A stretch of 64,000 nt of DNA from the NCBI RefSeq assembly GCF_026790065.1, contig NZ_JALAMO010000001.1, positions 330,696-394,695 on the forward strand. Direction: 5' to 3'. The DNA is from Bacillus sp. N13C7 (GTDB lineage Bacteria; Bacillota; Bacilli; Bacillales; Bacillaceae). The position numbers and the translations under genes are program-made. Positions 27,670 through 39,828 of the stretch are shown here, one piece after another. The notes under the pieces are model-generated. The model was not told the origin of the DNA. It saw only the letters and a program-made list of their open reading frames with translations, and did no database searches. Each line of letters begins with the position of its first letter. The stretch's first letter is position 1.

Positions 27670-28956
27670 TTATATATTTTGCATCTGAATAAGCCTCTTC
27701 ACATCGACCGGCTTCTTTTCGGCAACCGAGCGCCATATCCCCTCACCGACTGCGATAGAGTAGGCGCCTGCTTCAGCCCCTGCTAAAATGTCATACTGGC
27801 GCAGCGGATCTTTCCCTAAAAAAAGATCTTCAAGCAATAGTGGATCGCCACCGCCATGTCCGCCCTCGTTTTTAACCACTTGTATCGTCTGCTTTGATTC
27901 AAAAAGCGGATAGTATTCAATCGTCTGCTCGGGAAAAGCAAACGGAATTCTGGAAGGCTCGTGAAATTCATTTGATTCAATACGCCCTTTTGTGCCGTTG
28001 ATCGTCAGCCGGTAGCCTTCATACGGGGCGGAAAATAGGATGGAGTAGCTTAAAAGCGCGCCGCCGTCGTATTTGACGGCCGCCACGTACGTATCTTCAA
28101 TGTCAATCTCCTCATCAAAAATACACGCGTCCGGCCTGTATGCTGTATATAAGCTGGATTGGTCTCCCGCTTGGAGATGATCATCCTTAACAGAAGCTTT
28201 GGAGGAACGGGGATGCCATCTTGAATAGTAATGGCATTTTTCTTTAACCCGGCACGTCCCGCAAAAACGCCCGTCTTCACCAGGCAGCGGGTTCCACTCA
28301 CTATCGGGCCCGTAGTAATTCAACGCGCCATAAGCAAATACCTCAGACGGATTTTGCCCTAGCCACCAATTGACAAGATCGAAGTGATGCGTTGATTTAT
28401 GGACAGAGAGGCCTCCGGAAAATTGCCTCGATCGGTTCCAGCGTTTAAAATAGCTGGCGCCATGATACGTATCAATATACCAGTTTAAATCAACAGAGGT
28501 TACCCTGCCTATTTTTCCCTCAAGAATCATTTCTTTAATTTTTCGGTGAAAAGGGCTGTAGCGATAGTTAAACGCAACGGTGACCCTCCCTTTGCTTTTC
28601 GCCTCAGCCTCAAGCACCCGATTTGCATCCTGCACCGTCGTCACCATTGGTTTTTCTGTAATCACATCGGTATCCCACTGAAGGCTTCTTACGATATATG
28701 TGACATGCGTGTCATCCCTGCCTGTCACAATAACGATATCAGGCTTTGAAACACGCATCATCTCATCGAAAGCGACTTCGCTGTATTCTGGGACGTGGGC
28801 AAGCTCCGGAAACCTTTTCTTGCAAACGGCAAAACGTTTTGGATCGGCATCCAGCAATCCCGTAATCTCATAATGTGATGAAAACCGCTCCATCAGCGGT
28901 TTGATAAACATACTGAGAGCTCTGCTGCTCAATCCGCAAATGACGATGTTCTTCAA
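27670..28956 (-). CDS. yteT: YteT, Gfo/Idh/MocA family oxidoreductase
   Basis: A 428-residue NAD(P)-dependent oxidoreductase. The N-terminal Rossmann motif IVICGLSSRAL is followed by the sugar-dehydrogenase EKPM motif (TEKPMVTTV) near residue 98. A Cys-rich stretch (CGTCRVKEKCHYY) may bind metal. It probably acts on an uronic acid or rhamnose derivative from rhamnogalacturonan. The start is TTG at 28956, with AGAGGTGAGG upstream; a GTG at 28965 lies inside this RBS. It lies within the yte operon. Confidence 0.85.
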   Translation of the reverse strand: MKNIVICGLSSRALSMFIKPLMERFSSHYEITGLLDADPKRFAVCKKRFPELAHVPEYSEVAFDEMMRVSKPDIVIVTGRDDTHVTYIVRSLQWDTDVITEKPMVTTVQDANRVLEAEAKSKGRVTVAFNYRYSPFHRKIKEMILEGKIGRVTSVDLNWYIDTYHGASYFKRWNRSRQFSGGLSVHKSTHHFDLVNWWLGQNPSEVFAYGALNYYGPDSEWNPLPGEDGRFCGTCRVKEKCHYYSRWHPRSSKASVKDDHLQAGDQSSLYTAYRPDACIFDEEIDIEDTYVAAVKYDGGALLSYSILFSAPYEGYRLTINGTKGRIESNEFHEPSRIPFAFPEQTIEYYPLFESKQTIQVVKNEGGHGGGDPLLLEDLFLGKDPLRQYDILAGAEAGAYSIAVGEGIWRSVAEKKPVDVKRLIQMQNI

Positions 28957-28967
28957 TGTCCTCACCT

Positions 28968-31562
<2,595 letters not shown>

Positions 31563-31719
31563 CTTTTCCAAGCCTCCTTTCACGGGTTCTTGCCTTCACT
31601 GTAGCGCAGCACGCAAACGTCCGTCTACAATCATATGATCACATCCTGCCTTATTCCTCTATAACCATGGGTTCAGCCGGTCCACCTGAAAAAAAGACAC
31701 CAATATTAGAAAATGATTA

Positions 31720-31749
31720 TTGACAATATCTATCAATCTTTGGATTAAT
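31720..31749 (+). promoter_or_regulatory. Candidate sigma-A promoter of ytdP
   Basis: A perfect TTGACA at 31720-31725 and ATTAAT (4 of 6) after an 18-nt spacer. It lies 40 nt before the ytdP start. Confidence 0.5.
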
Positions 31750-31789
31750 TGTATTAAGGTGAAGTGGATGTTATGAAATGGGGGGTTTT

Positions 31790-34093
31790 ATGAAAAGAAG
31801 CCAATACAAGTTTTATTACAAACTGATCACGTTTTTCTGTCTGCTCAGCACCATTCCGGTCATTCTGGTCGGATTGTTTTCGTACGAGCACTCTCAGAAA
31901 ACGGCTATCTCCAACGTTTCGGAGGAAAAGCTCGACACACTCCGGCAGACTCAGCAAAGCATCGAGCACATATTAAAAACCGTCGATCACTCTTTAACCC
32001 ACTATGTGAGTTCGCCGCCTCTCCTTCGCACACTGTCCGAGCCTTTGCACTCTAACCAATTTCAAATCTATAACCAAGTGAACCAAGAGCTCAACTATCT
32101 GCAAAGCTTTGATACCGACCTGTCCAACATGACGCTTGTGAGTTATATGAAAAAATGGTACATGAACAATTCCGGCTTGTACCGTTTGAATACAGACTCT
32201 CTTCATGAAGCAGCCGCAGCCTACACGGACCACAAAGCGAGCCGCTCGTATTGGACTCTTGAGGAAAACAATCATTTGATTTCGACAAAAGAAGGCACAG
32301 CAGAAAACTGCCGCTACAATATCAATTTGATTAAACAGCTGCCTCTCAACAGCACAAATACGAAGGGTTTGGCCGCCGCAAGCATTCCGAGCTGTTCGCT
32401 GGTCAAAAATATGCCTGACTATTCAAATGCCAACAACCTGTTTATCATTGATGAAAAAGGGCGCATCATCCTGCATAACAACATGTCTGATATCGGTGAA
32501 ACTCTTCAAAGAGACGACTTTGTCCAAAAAATGCTGGCGCAGACAGCCAAAAGCGGACAGTTTGAAACAGTCATTGACCGGGTTCAATATAAAGTCACCT
32601 ATCAAAAATCAGACTATAACACATGGACTTATTTCTCTCTCGTTTCCTTGCCTGAATTAAAGAAAGAAGCTAAATCAATCGGCTGGATCACCTTTACGGT
32701 ATGTTTTATTTTGTTAACGCTTTCATTATTATTCTCTTGGCTTGGCTCCCGCCATTTTTATAAACCGATCCGGCTGCTTTACGAATCATTCGCACGGCAT
32801 GGCGCCATTCCAGAGAAACAGCCGCCACAAAATGAATTTGAGTTAATTGAACACAGCTTTAAGCAGCTGAAGGACAGAAATGACGACCTTGAAGAGACAA
32901 TGAAACAGCAGGCCACTCATCTGCAGCAATATTTTATGGTCAGGCTCATGCTTGGAAAACTGACCGATGAGGAGGTCAATAACCGTTTCGAAAGCCTCGG
33001 TTTAAAGCAAAATTGGCGGCATCTCGCCCTGCTTGTGCTGCAAATTGATACGCTCAATCATACGCCATATGAGAAAAAAGATATGGATCTGCTGTTGTTT
33101 GCAGTCAACAGCCTGATTGAGAGAAACATTCCGGCAGACAAGCATCTTGCGCCCGCCGTCGTGGACAAACAGCAGGCAACCATTTTGATCAACCAGAACG
33201 GGACAAAGGAAGAATTCATCGCTGAGCTGAATGAGACTGCAAAAATGATTCAGGAAAAAGCGGAAGCCGAGCTGCAGCTGTCTGTCAGCATCGGCATCAG
33301 CCAGCCATTTGATGCGCTGGCAAAAGCGAAAACAGCCTATGCGGAAGGCTCAGAAGCGTTGAAATACCGGCTTAAAGCGGAAAACAAATCGATTATCTTT
33401 TACGAAGATCTTGATCAGAAAAAAACCTTCAAAACCCATTTTCCAAAGCAGCTTCAGCATGAGCTGTTCGATGCTGTCAAAGCAGGGGACAAGGAGAAAG
33501 CAGACAAATGCCTGCACGCCATTTTGCAAGCCATTTTCACCCAAAACACCAACCCGTACCAATTTCAAATCGCCATCGCCCGCTTTTTGAACCATGTGAT
33601 TGAACTCATGCATGTGCTCGGGATCGAATTATTTGAGCTTGAAGAAAACAAAATGCTGTATGACCAAATATTTGAGCTGAAAACATTCGAGGATACCGAA
33701 AACTGGCTCAAGAATGAGTTTATTGATCCGATGACAGACAAAGTGAACGCCCGCGCGGACGCCCAGTACAAAAATATTTCCGACAACATCATTCATATCA
33801 TCCATCACGAGTTTGAATCCGATTTGACACTGGATGAAATCGCCCGCAGGCTGCATTACAACCCAAACTATTTAAGCAGCATCTTCAAAAAAGAAATGGG
33901 CATTTCATTCAGCGAGTATGTCTCCGGCTACCGCCACCATATGGCGAAAAGCTGGCTTGCCGAAACCGACATGGCGGTCAAAGACATTGCCGAAAAACTG
34001 AAATACAAAAACTCGCAAAACTTTATCAGGTCTTTTAAGAAGCTGGAGGGGATTACACCGGGAAACTACCGCCAGCAAAAAAGAAACATGTAA
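31790..34093 (+). CDS. ytdP: YtdP, membrane-anchored AraC-family regulator
   Basis: A 767-residue regulator. An N-terminal membrane segment (residues ~9-30) and a second near residue 300 flank a ~260-residue outside sensor domain. The C-terminal ~100 residues are an AraC/XylS double helix-turn-helix (LTLDEIARRLHYNPNYLSSIFKKEMG then AVKDIAEKLKYKNSQNFIRSFKKLEG). Regulators of this design control nearby Lpl-type sugar transporters. It lies between the divergent yteP operon and the convergent ytcPQ, which it most likely activates (inference). ATG at 31790 has GGGGGG upstream. Confidence 0.88.
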   Translation: MKRSQYKFYYKLITFFCLLSTIPVILVGLFSYEHSQKTAISNVSEEKLDTLRQTQQSIEHILKTVDHSLTHYVSSPPLLRTLSEPLHSNQFQIYNQVNQELNYLQSFDTDLSNMTLVSYMKKWYMNNSGLYRLNTDSLHEAAAAYTDHKASRSYWTLEENNHLISTKEGTAENCRYNINLIKQLPLNSTNTKGLAAASIPSCSLVKNMPDYSNANNLFIIDEKGRIILHNNMSDIGETLQRDDFVQKMLAQTAKSGQFETVIDRVQYKVTYQKSDYNTWTYFSLVSLPELKKEAKSIGWITFTVCFILLTLSLLFSWLGSRHFYKPIRLLYESFARHGAIPEKQPPQNEFELIEHSFKQLKDRNDDLEETMKQQATHLQQYFMVRLMLGKLTDEEVNNRFESLGLKQNWRHLALLVLQIDTLNHTPYEKKDMDLLLFAVNSLIERNIPADKHLAPAVVDKQQATILINQNGTKEEFIAELNETAKMIQEKAEAELQLSVSIGISQPFDALAKAKTAYAEGSEALKYRLKAENKSIIFYEDLDQKKTFKTHFPKQLQHELFDAVKAGDKEKADKCLHAILQAIFTQNTNPYQFQIAIARFLNHVIELMHVLGIELFELEENKMLYDQIFELKTFEDTENWLKNEFIDPMTDKVNARADAQYKNISDNIIHIIHHEFESDLTLDEIARRLHYNPNYLSSIFKKEMGISFSEYVSGYRHHMAKSWLAETDMAVKDIAEKLKYKNSQNFIRSFKKLEGITPGNYRQQKRNM

Positions 34094-34127
34094 AAAACCC
34101 AAAACCGCTTGCGCGTTTTGGGTTTTT
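34092..34127. terminator. Bidirectional terminator of ytdP and ytcQ
   Basis: A 12-13-bp stem (aaaaacccaaaac / gttttgggttttt) with a small loop. T-tracts lie on both strands. Confidence 0.88.
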
Positions 34128-34133
34128 CCAATG

Positions 34134-35630
34134 TTATTTTGTTTGTTTAAACGCTTCTTCGTATTCCTGAATTATCTGCTTTCCGCCGCTTGACTCCCAT
34201 TTTTCCACTTCTTTATCAAACTGGCTTTCTGTGATGTCGCCTATTATATATTTGTAGGTCGCGTCATCAATGATTTTCTTCAATTCATCTCCCCGTTCCG
34301 ACTCCGCGGCGGAATACAGGCTTTCAGCAGGGTTTGAGACGATGATCTTTTCATTGTCTTCCGTCAGTTCCTCGTACGCCGTGCGAAGCGGATCCCCAGT
34401 ATTTTTTAAGTAGGCTTTATCTATGGCGATTAGGGCGGACAGCGGCTGAATATCAGTCTGCCAGTCTTTCACTTGGCTTTCCTTGCGCGTGAACGTTTTG
34501 CCTTCTTCTTTGCTGTAATGAACGCCGTCAATGCCGTAAGTCATCAGGCTATAGACGTCTTCTTCAGCAATTCGGTCAAAAAACGCCAGAATCCGTTTAA
34601 GCTCAGCTTCTGTTTTCACACTCGTTTTCGGGAAAGCAAACACGCCGTTATGGCCCCCGGATGCCCACACCCGCTCTTTCCCATCAGGGCCTTTTATGCG
34701 GTTGATGATCTCAAGCTTCATCGATTTATCAGAGGCATGGTCGCGCAGATTGACCGCGTCTACCATATTCCCAATATAGATGCCGGCTTTTCCTTGGGAA
34801 AACAGCTCCTGCTGCTGGGTTTTGCTTGTGACTGGAAAATCCTTATTCATATAGCCGTTATCACGCAGCTTTTTCATATAATTCATTGTGTCTTTGTATT
34901 CTTGTGTCATAAAATCAGGCGTGAATTTTCCATTGGACTCCTTCCAATCCGTCGGCATGCCTTCATACGAGCCAAGCGTTTTAAACGCGCCGTAAATTAA
35001 GTCATTGCGGTCTGTCAGTCCGAACGTATCATCTTTCCCATCCTTGTCAGGATCATCCTCTGTAAATGCTTTGGCCACTTCATAAAGTTCATCAAGCGTT
35101 TCCGGCGTTTTTAAATTCAAATTGTCCAGCCAGTCTTTTCGAATGACGATACCCTGCCTGGAAAGCGGACGCTCTCTATAAATCCCGTAGAGCCTGCCGT
35201 CGATTGTCACATTTTTATTAATGAGTTTGTTCATTTTGCTTAAGTTCGGATAATCTTTGATATAATCGCCAATCTCCCAGAACATTCCTGACCGGAAGGC
35301 GTTCATGACTGACGAATTTTTAATATCCTGGATGGTCACGATTTGCGGAAGGTTGCCGGCTGCAAGCGCCGCATTCAGCCTGTCTTCTTTCACCGCGTCT
35401 GGAACCCAGGTGATGTCCAGTTCTGTATTTGTCAGCTTTTCAATTTCTTTAATTGCCCTGTCTTTCGGCGGCTGCTGGTGATACAAAATCGCCATCCAAG
35501 ACAGCTTTACCTTTGAATCCGAGTCAGCTTTGCCTTCAGCCGAAGACTGATCAGCCCCTTTACAGCCCGCCAGCACTCCGCCGAGTGCCAGTACAAGCAC
35601 AATGAAAAGCACCCTCCATTTGTTTCCCAT
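34134..35630 (-). CDS. ytcQ: YtcQ, solute-binding lipoprotein for pectin oligosaccharides
   Basis: A 498-residue extracellular solute-binding protein of the LplA type. The signal peptide ends in the lipobox LAGC (Cys near residue 22). The mature part has the two-lobe binding-protein pattern (LPQIVTIQDIKN, NGYMNKDFPVTSKTQQQELFSQGKAGIYIGN). It delivers oligosaccharides from rhamnogalacturonan/galacturonan to YtcP-YteP. ATG at 35630 follows GGAGGGG. It lies 25 nt after ytcP in one operon. Confidence 0.9.
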   Translation of the reverse strand: MGNKWRVLFIVLVLALGGVLAGCKGADQSSAEGKADSDSKVKLSWMAILYHQQPPKDRAIKEIEKLTNTELDITWVPDAVKEDRLNAALAAGNLPQIVTIQDIKNSSVMNAFRSGMFWEIGDYIKDYPNLSKMNKLINKNVTIDGRLYGIYRERPLSRQGIVIRKDWLDNLNLKTPETLDELYEVAKAFTEDDPDKDGKDDTFGLTDRNDLIYGAFKTLGSYEGMPTDWKESNGKFTPDFMTQEYKDTMNYMKKLRDNGYMNKDFPVTSKTQQQELFSQGKAGIYIGNMVDAVNLRDHASDKSMKLEIINRIKGPDGKERVWASGGHNGVFAFPKTSVKTEAELKRILAFFDRIAEEDVYSLMTYGIDGVHYSKEEGKTFTRKESQVKDWQTDIQPLSALIAIDKAYLKNTGDPLRTAYEELTEDNEKIIVSNPAESLYSAAESERGDELKKIIDDATYKYIIGDITESQFDKEVEKWESSGGKQIIQEYEEAFKQTK

Positions 35631-35655
35631 CGTACCCCTCCGTTTCATATTTCTT

Positions 35656-36516
35656 TTATCCTTTGACAGATCCCAGCAAAGCTCCTTTTGCGAAATGCTT
35701 TTGTATAAACGGATAGACGAGCAGAACCGGGATGGTCGCCACCACTATGACCGCCATTTTAATGGTTTGCTCAGGCGGCGGGCTGCCTGCCCCCATTTCT
35801 GACATATCCCCCTGCATTCCGCTTGATACAATGACGATTTGGCGCAGAAGCACCTGAATCGGCCATTTTGCAGAATCATTTAAGTACAGAATCGCAGTCA
35901 TATACGTGTTCCAATATGTTACCGCATAAAACAATGAAATCGTTGCGATCGCAGGAAGTGACAGCGGCAGCACAATTTTAAAGAAAATGCCCAAGTCATT
36001 GCATCCGTCGATTTTCGCGGACTCTTCCAGACTTGCCGGGATATTTTGAAAGAAGTTCTTCAAAATGATCAGGTTAAAGGCATTAATGGCTGTCGGCAAA
36101 ATGAGTGCCCAGTAAGAATCAAGCAATCCAAGCGATTTGACCACAAGGAAAGTCGGAATCATGCCGCCGCTAAAGAGCATCGTAAATACGACGAGAAACA
36201 TGAGCGGCTGCCGGCCGATTAAATCTCGGCGGGATAATCCGTAAGCCATCAATGAAGAAAGAAACATACTGACAGCAGTGCCTATCACTGTCACAAACAC
36301 AGAAACAAGCAAACTCTTATAAATAATATCTGTTGAAAAAATGTAGCGATAAGCATCAAGCGAAAAAGTGGACGGTATTAAAATAAATGATTTTGACACA
36401 ACTTCTTCTACTGTGGCGAAGGATGCTGCGATGACATGAATGAACGGAAGTACGCATATTAAAGCGAACATCAGCAAAAACCCGTAAATCAAAAAATCAA
36501 ACAGGCGACTTTTCAA
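35656..36516 (-). CDS. ytcP: YtcP, ABC permease for pectin oligosaccharides
   Basis: A 286-residue permease (LplC-like, ~6 helices). The EAA loop (EESAKIDGCNDLGIFFKIVLP) is present. It pairs with YteP; the two permease genes are in different operons around ytdP. The start is unclear: TTG at 36516 gives the length I recall, while GTG at 36537 has AAGAGAG directly against it. Neither has an ideal RBS. A strong cre-like site lies just upstream. Confidence 0.88.
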   Translation of the reverse strand: MKSRLFDFLIYGFLLMFALICVLPFIHVIAASFATVEEVVSKSFILIPSTFSLDAYRYIFSTDIIYKSLLVSVFVTVIGTAVSMFLSSLMAYGLSRRDLIGRQPLMFLVVFTMLFSGGMIPTFLVVKSLGLLDSYWALILPTAINAFNLIILKNFFQNIPASLEESAKIDGCNDLGIFFKIVLPLSLPAIATISLFYAVTYWNTYMTAILYLNDSAKWPIQVLLRQIVIVSSGMQGDMSEMGAGSPPPEQTIKMAVIVVATIPVLLVYPFIQKHFAKGALLGSVKG

Positions 36517-36544
36517 TGAATGTGCGATGGCTCCCACCTCTCTT

Positions 36545-36559
36545 TTGTAAGCGTTGTCA
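36545..36559. promoter_or_regulatory. Candidate cre (CcpA) site at ytcPQ
   Basis: TTGTAAGCGTTGTCA matches the cre consensus WTGNAARCGNWWWCA at 14 of 15 positions. It sits 8-30 nt upstream of the ytcP start, so it could act as a CcpA block for glucose repression. Confidence 0.65.
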
Positions 36560-36702
36560 TTCTTTTCTGAACGAGCTGCAGCATGTGACGATATCGTGTC
36601 TAAAATGTAGCAAACCTGTGATTGCCATGTCTATAATCATTTGAACAGAGTCCTCGGCCGGGCGGGGACTGCCGTGGATTAAAACCGATGACAAAAGAAA
36701 AA

Positions 36703-36731
36703 GAGCATAATCTTAGAAAATGATTATGCTC
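36703..36731 (-). terminator. Terminator of the bio operon after ytbQ
   Basis: A perfect 10-bp stem (gagcataatc / gattatgctc) with a 9-nt loop and CTTTTTCTTTT on the minus strand. It overlaps the ytbQ stop. Confidence 0.85.
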
Positions 36732-37485
36732 CGTTCTCTTCCTCATTCAGAAGCTCGGCTGTATTGATTTGCGGCGAAAATCCAAGTTCATTCACAGCGG
36801 ATTCAATGGACCATGGCCGGCCCGGATTATCAGAGACGGCGTAATAAGTGCCGTACCGGATATTGGTTTCAATGGCAGCTTTAAAAATCGACAGCAGATC
36901 GGGGTGGGAAAGCAGTGTCTTTTTCGTTCGTTCTTTTTCATGCAGTGTATCTATTTCGTCAGTGACAACTGTTCCAATGCGAAGATTGATTACTGAAAGC
37001 TTATTTTCCAAATAAAACAAATGGCCGATCTGTTCCGAGGTCAGCTTTAATACGCCGTACAAGTTTTTTGACAGCGGATAATCGCTTGTGGTGATTTCCC
37101 GTCCTAAGAGCGAACGCCCGTCTTTTTCGTAGACATCTGTGACATGATTGCTGCTGGCGAATACGAGCTTTTCAATCCCGAGCTCCGCTGCGGCGCGGCA
37201 CAGATAATAGCTTGCCCTATAGAAAACATCCGTCATTTTTTCAAATTCAGCAATGTCCATGACATCGTATTTGATTTTGACAGCCAATAAATTCAAGATC
37301 ACATCTGTATCCTTCGGAATTTTCTTCAACAGCTCCTCATAATTTGCCGCATCAGCCTGAATGGAAGAGGCTGTGCCGTCGACATGATCTTTATCAAGCA
37401 CTGTCACTTCATAATCTGACCTAAGCCCTTCAGCCAGTAGTCTCCCAATCACACCATTTCCGCCGGCGATCAGCACTTTTTTCAC
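36724..37485 (-). CDS. ytbQ: YtbQ, NAD-dependent epimerase/dehydratase-like protein
   Basis: A 253-residue short-chain dehydrogenase/reductase of the extended type. The Rossmann motif GGNGVIGR starts at residue 7, and YPLSKNLYGVLK holds the Tyr-x-x-x-Lys-like catalytic pair. Substrate is unknown. It is the last gene behind bioI with a gap of about 75 nt and no terminator between, so it is transcribed with the biotin operon even though a biotin role is not evident. GTG at 37485 has AGGGGAG about 8 nt upstream. Confidence 0.85.
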   Translation of the reverse strand: MKKVLIAGGNGVIGRLLAEGLRSDYEVTVLDKDHVDGTASSIQADAANYEELLKKIPKDTDVILNLLAVKIKYDVMDIAEFEKMTDVFYRASYYLCRAAAELGIEKLVFASSNHVTDVYEKDGRSLLGREITTSDYPLSKNLYGVLKLTSEQIGHLFYLENKLSVINLRIGTVVTDEIDTLHEKERTKKTLLSHPDLLSIFKAAIETNIRYGTYYAVSDNPGRPWSIESAVNELGFSPQINTAELLNEEENGA

Positions 37486-37561
37486 TGTGTTCACTCCCCT
37501 TTTTTATAGATTGCCCATTTTCGGCGGGGCTGACACTTTTTTGGCACTCACATGCTTAGGG

Positions 37562-38749
37562 TTATTCAAAAGTCACCGGCAGCTCCTCAAGCGCCCGAAA
37601 TCCAAAAAGCGGCCGGTATCGCCATTCACAATCAGCCAGTTGAAGGCCGGGCATTCGCTGCAGCAGTGTATTGACCGCAATTTGTGCTTCTAATCGTGCC
37701 AGCGAGGACCCCATGCAAATATGATGGCCATGCCCGAATGAAAGGTGCGGATTAGGGCTTCTCGTCATATCGAAGACATCGGGGTGCGCAAATATGTTTG
37801 GATCTCGATTGGCAGCCCCTAACAGAAGATAGACTTGTTCCCCTTGACGGATTGTCACCCCGCTAATGTCAATATCTTCTGATGCAACTCTGGCAGTCAT
37901 TCGCGTGGGGCTTTCATAGCGTAAACATTCCTCAACTGCGGTATCAATAAGATCTGGGTTTTCTTTTAGCTTCAAAAGCTGTTGTGGGTGCTGCAGCAGA
38001 CAAAGAATTGAATTGCTGATGAGATTGACGGTTGTCTCATGTCCGGCGATCGCCAGCAATATGCACGTCGATGCCGCTTCCTCTTCCGTCAGCTTATCCT
38101 TTTCTTTCCCCCTCAAGAGCATGCTGATCATATCCTGCTGCGGCTGCTGTTTTCGCTTTTGAATCAGTTCTCTAAAAAATGCCATAGCCTGTACAGCGGT
38201 ATGATTGCCCTCTGTTAGTGCCTTTCTTGACCGGGTAAAATCAATCGTTTGAATGAGACTTGCAGCCCATTCTTTTAATTGCTCCCTATCTTCCTCCGGT
38301 ACACCTATGATGTTAGCGATGACGAAGCTTGCTAAAGGAAAAGCAAAGTCCGAAATGACCTCCATCTTTTTTTTGCCTTGCACTTGATCAAGTAAGCGGT
38401 GGACAGTTTCTTCAATATACGAACGATAGCATTCTGTCATTCTCGGCGTAAACGCTCCGCTGGCCATCGTCCGCAATCGCCTATGATCAGGCTGGTTCTG
38501 AAACAGCATCATCTGTTTTTGTACACGTGTAAGGTCCTGATATTTGGTTGTTCTCTCGGGCAGCGGGGGGCGGACTTTGAATCTGGTATCCTTCAAAATG
38601 GCTGCCGTTTCTTCATATCCTGTGACATACCATCCCGGATATTTCATGAAGCTCCCTTTATAAATCGGATGAACAGCGCGCAATGTTTCGTAAAAAGGGT
38701 ATGGGTTTTTCAAAAACCCAGAAGATGCAGTTGAAGATGCAATAGTCAT
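37562..38749 (-). CDS. bioI: BioI, cytochrome P450 that makes pimelate for biotin
   Basis: A 395-residue cytochrome P450 (CYP107H). The heme-thiolate motif FGHGHHICMG is near residue 340, the I-helix AGHETTVN near 235, and the ExxR motif (EECLRYESPTR) near 280. It cleaves long-chain acyl groups on acyl carrier protein to give a pimeloyl unit. ATG at 38749 follows AAAGGAGAAGG. It lies after bioB, beyond an internal terminator that should lower its expression. Confidence 0.95.
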   Translation of the reverse strand: MTIASSTASSGFLKNPYPFYETLRAVHPIYKGSFMKYPGWYVTGYEETAAILKDTRFKVRPPLPERTTKYQDLTRVQKQMMLFQNQPDHRRLRTMASGAFTPRMTECYRSYIEETVHRLLDQVQGKKKMEVISDFAFPLASFVIANIIGVPEEDREQLKEWAASLIQTIDFTRSRKALTEGNHTAVQAMAFFRELIQKRKQQPQQDMISMLLRGKEKDKLTEEEAASTCILLAIAGHETTVNLISNSILCLLQHPQQLLKLKENPDLIDTAVEECLRYESPTRMTARVASEDIDISGVTIRQGEQVYLLLGAANRDPNIFAHPDVFDMTRSPNPHLSFGHGHHICMGSSLARLEAQIAVNTLLQRMPGLQLADCEWRYRPLFGFRALEELPVTFE

Positions 38750-38771
38750 GTGAACCTTCTCCTTTCTATTC

Positions 38772-38808
38772 AAAAAGAAAAGCAATCGACATCACACCGA
38801 TTGCTTTT
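38772..38808 (-). terminator. Internal terminator between bioB and bioI
   Basis: A perfect 11-bp stem (aaaagcaatcg / cgattgctttt) with a 9-nt loop and a CTTTTT tract on the minus strand. In B. subtilis a shorter bio transcript is reported to end at this place. Confidence 0.82.
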
Positions 38809-38818
38809 ATTGAATCTT

Positions 38819-39826
38819 TCAGCTTTTGGCACTTAAACTGGCCTTCATTTCTTCGACTGATTCGATTTCAAAGCCTAAATCATTCAGCATTTTATGGTCC
38901 TCCGTTTCTTCCTGCCCGGCAGTCGTTAAGTAATCTCCGACAAAAATGGAGTTAGCGGCATAAAGCCCTAATGGCTGCAATGAGCGGAGATTGACCTCTC
39001 TTCCTCCTGAAATGCGGATTTCTTTTGACGGATTAATAAAACGGAACAGTGCCAGCACTTTTAAACAATACAGCGGGTTTAATTCGTTGACGCCTTCTAA
39101 TGGCGTGCCGTCAATCGCATGCAAAAAATTCACCGGAATGGAATCCGCGTCAAGAGCCTTCAAGCTTTTTGCAATGTCGATGACGTCCTGTTTCGTCTCC
39201 TTCATTCCGATAATGGCACCGGAACACGGAGACAGTCCCGATTCTTTTGCGATTTCAACTGTATTGACCCTGTCATCGTATGTATGTGAGGTCGTGATGT
39301 TTGAATGGTTTCTCTGTGACGTATTCAAATTATGATTATAGCGGTCTACTCCGGCATCTTTGAGCCGCTTCGCCTGCTCCGGCTTTAACAGTCCTAGACA
39401 CGCACACACCTTCAGTCCATACGTCTCTTTAATTTCCTGCACTGCGTCAACGACCTGATCCACTTCTCTATTTGAAGGTCCTCTGCCGCTTGCCACGATG
39501 CAATATGTGCCGATATTCAGATCGTGCGCCCGCTTTGCGCCTTCAAGCAGCGTTTCCTTATTCACCATCCGGTAAGACTCAATCGGCGCTTTCGAAATCG
39601 CAGACTGTGAACAATAGCCGCAATTTTCCGGGCAGAGTCCTGATTTCGCATTCATAATCATATTGAGCTTTACTTTTTTTCCATAAAAGTGTTTTCTGAT
39701 GTGAAAGGCCCCATGCATCAATAGCAAAATATCCTCATCAGGACAATGTAATATTGAAAGCGCCTCTTCGTCAGTTATTTCTGCGCCGGCCAGCACCCGG
39801 TCTGCGAGTTCCATCCATTGATTCAT
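38819..39826 (-). CDS. bioB: BioB, biotin synthase
   Basis: A 335-residue radical-SAM enzyme that inserts sulfur into dethiobiotin. The [4Fe-4S] motif is CPENCGYC (Cys-x3-Cys-x2-Cys) near residue 65. The YNHNLNTS and EIRISGGREVNLR segments for the second cluster and SAM are intact. ATG at 39826 has GTGGGGG at proper spacing; an ATG two codons earlier is too close. Part of bioWAFDBI-ytbQ. Confidence 0.95.
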   Translation of the reverse strand: MNQWMELADRVLAGAEITDEEALSILHCPDEDILLLMHGAFHIRKHFYGKKVKLNMIMNAKSGLCPENCGYCSQSAISKAPIESYRMVNKETLLEGAKRAHDLNIGTYCIVASGRGPSNREVDQVVDAVQEIKETYGLKVCACLGLLKPEQAKRLKDAGVDRYNHNLNTSQRNHSNITTSHTYDDRVNTVEIAKESGLSPCSGAIIGMKETKQDVIDIAKSLKALDADSIPVNFLHAIDGTPLEGVNELNPLYCLKVLALFRFINPSKEIRISGGREVNLRSLQPLGLYAANSIFVGDYLTTAGQEETEDHKMLNDLGFEIESVEEMKASLSAKS

Positions 39827-39828
39827 TC

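Noticed and set aside
31708-36727. Shared 15-mer TTAGAAAATGATTAT at 31708-31722 and 36713-36727
   Set aside because: One copy is the loop and arm of the ytbQ terminator. A few 15-base repeats are expected by chance in 64 kb of A/T-rich DNA.
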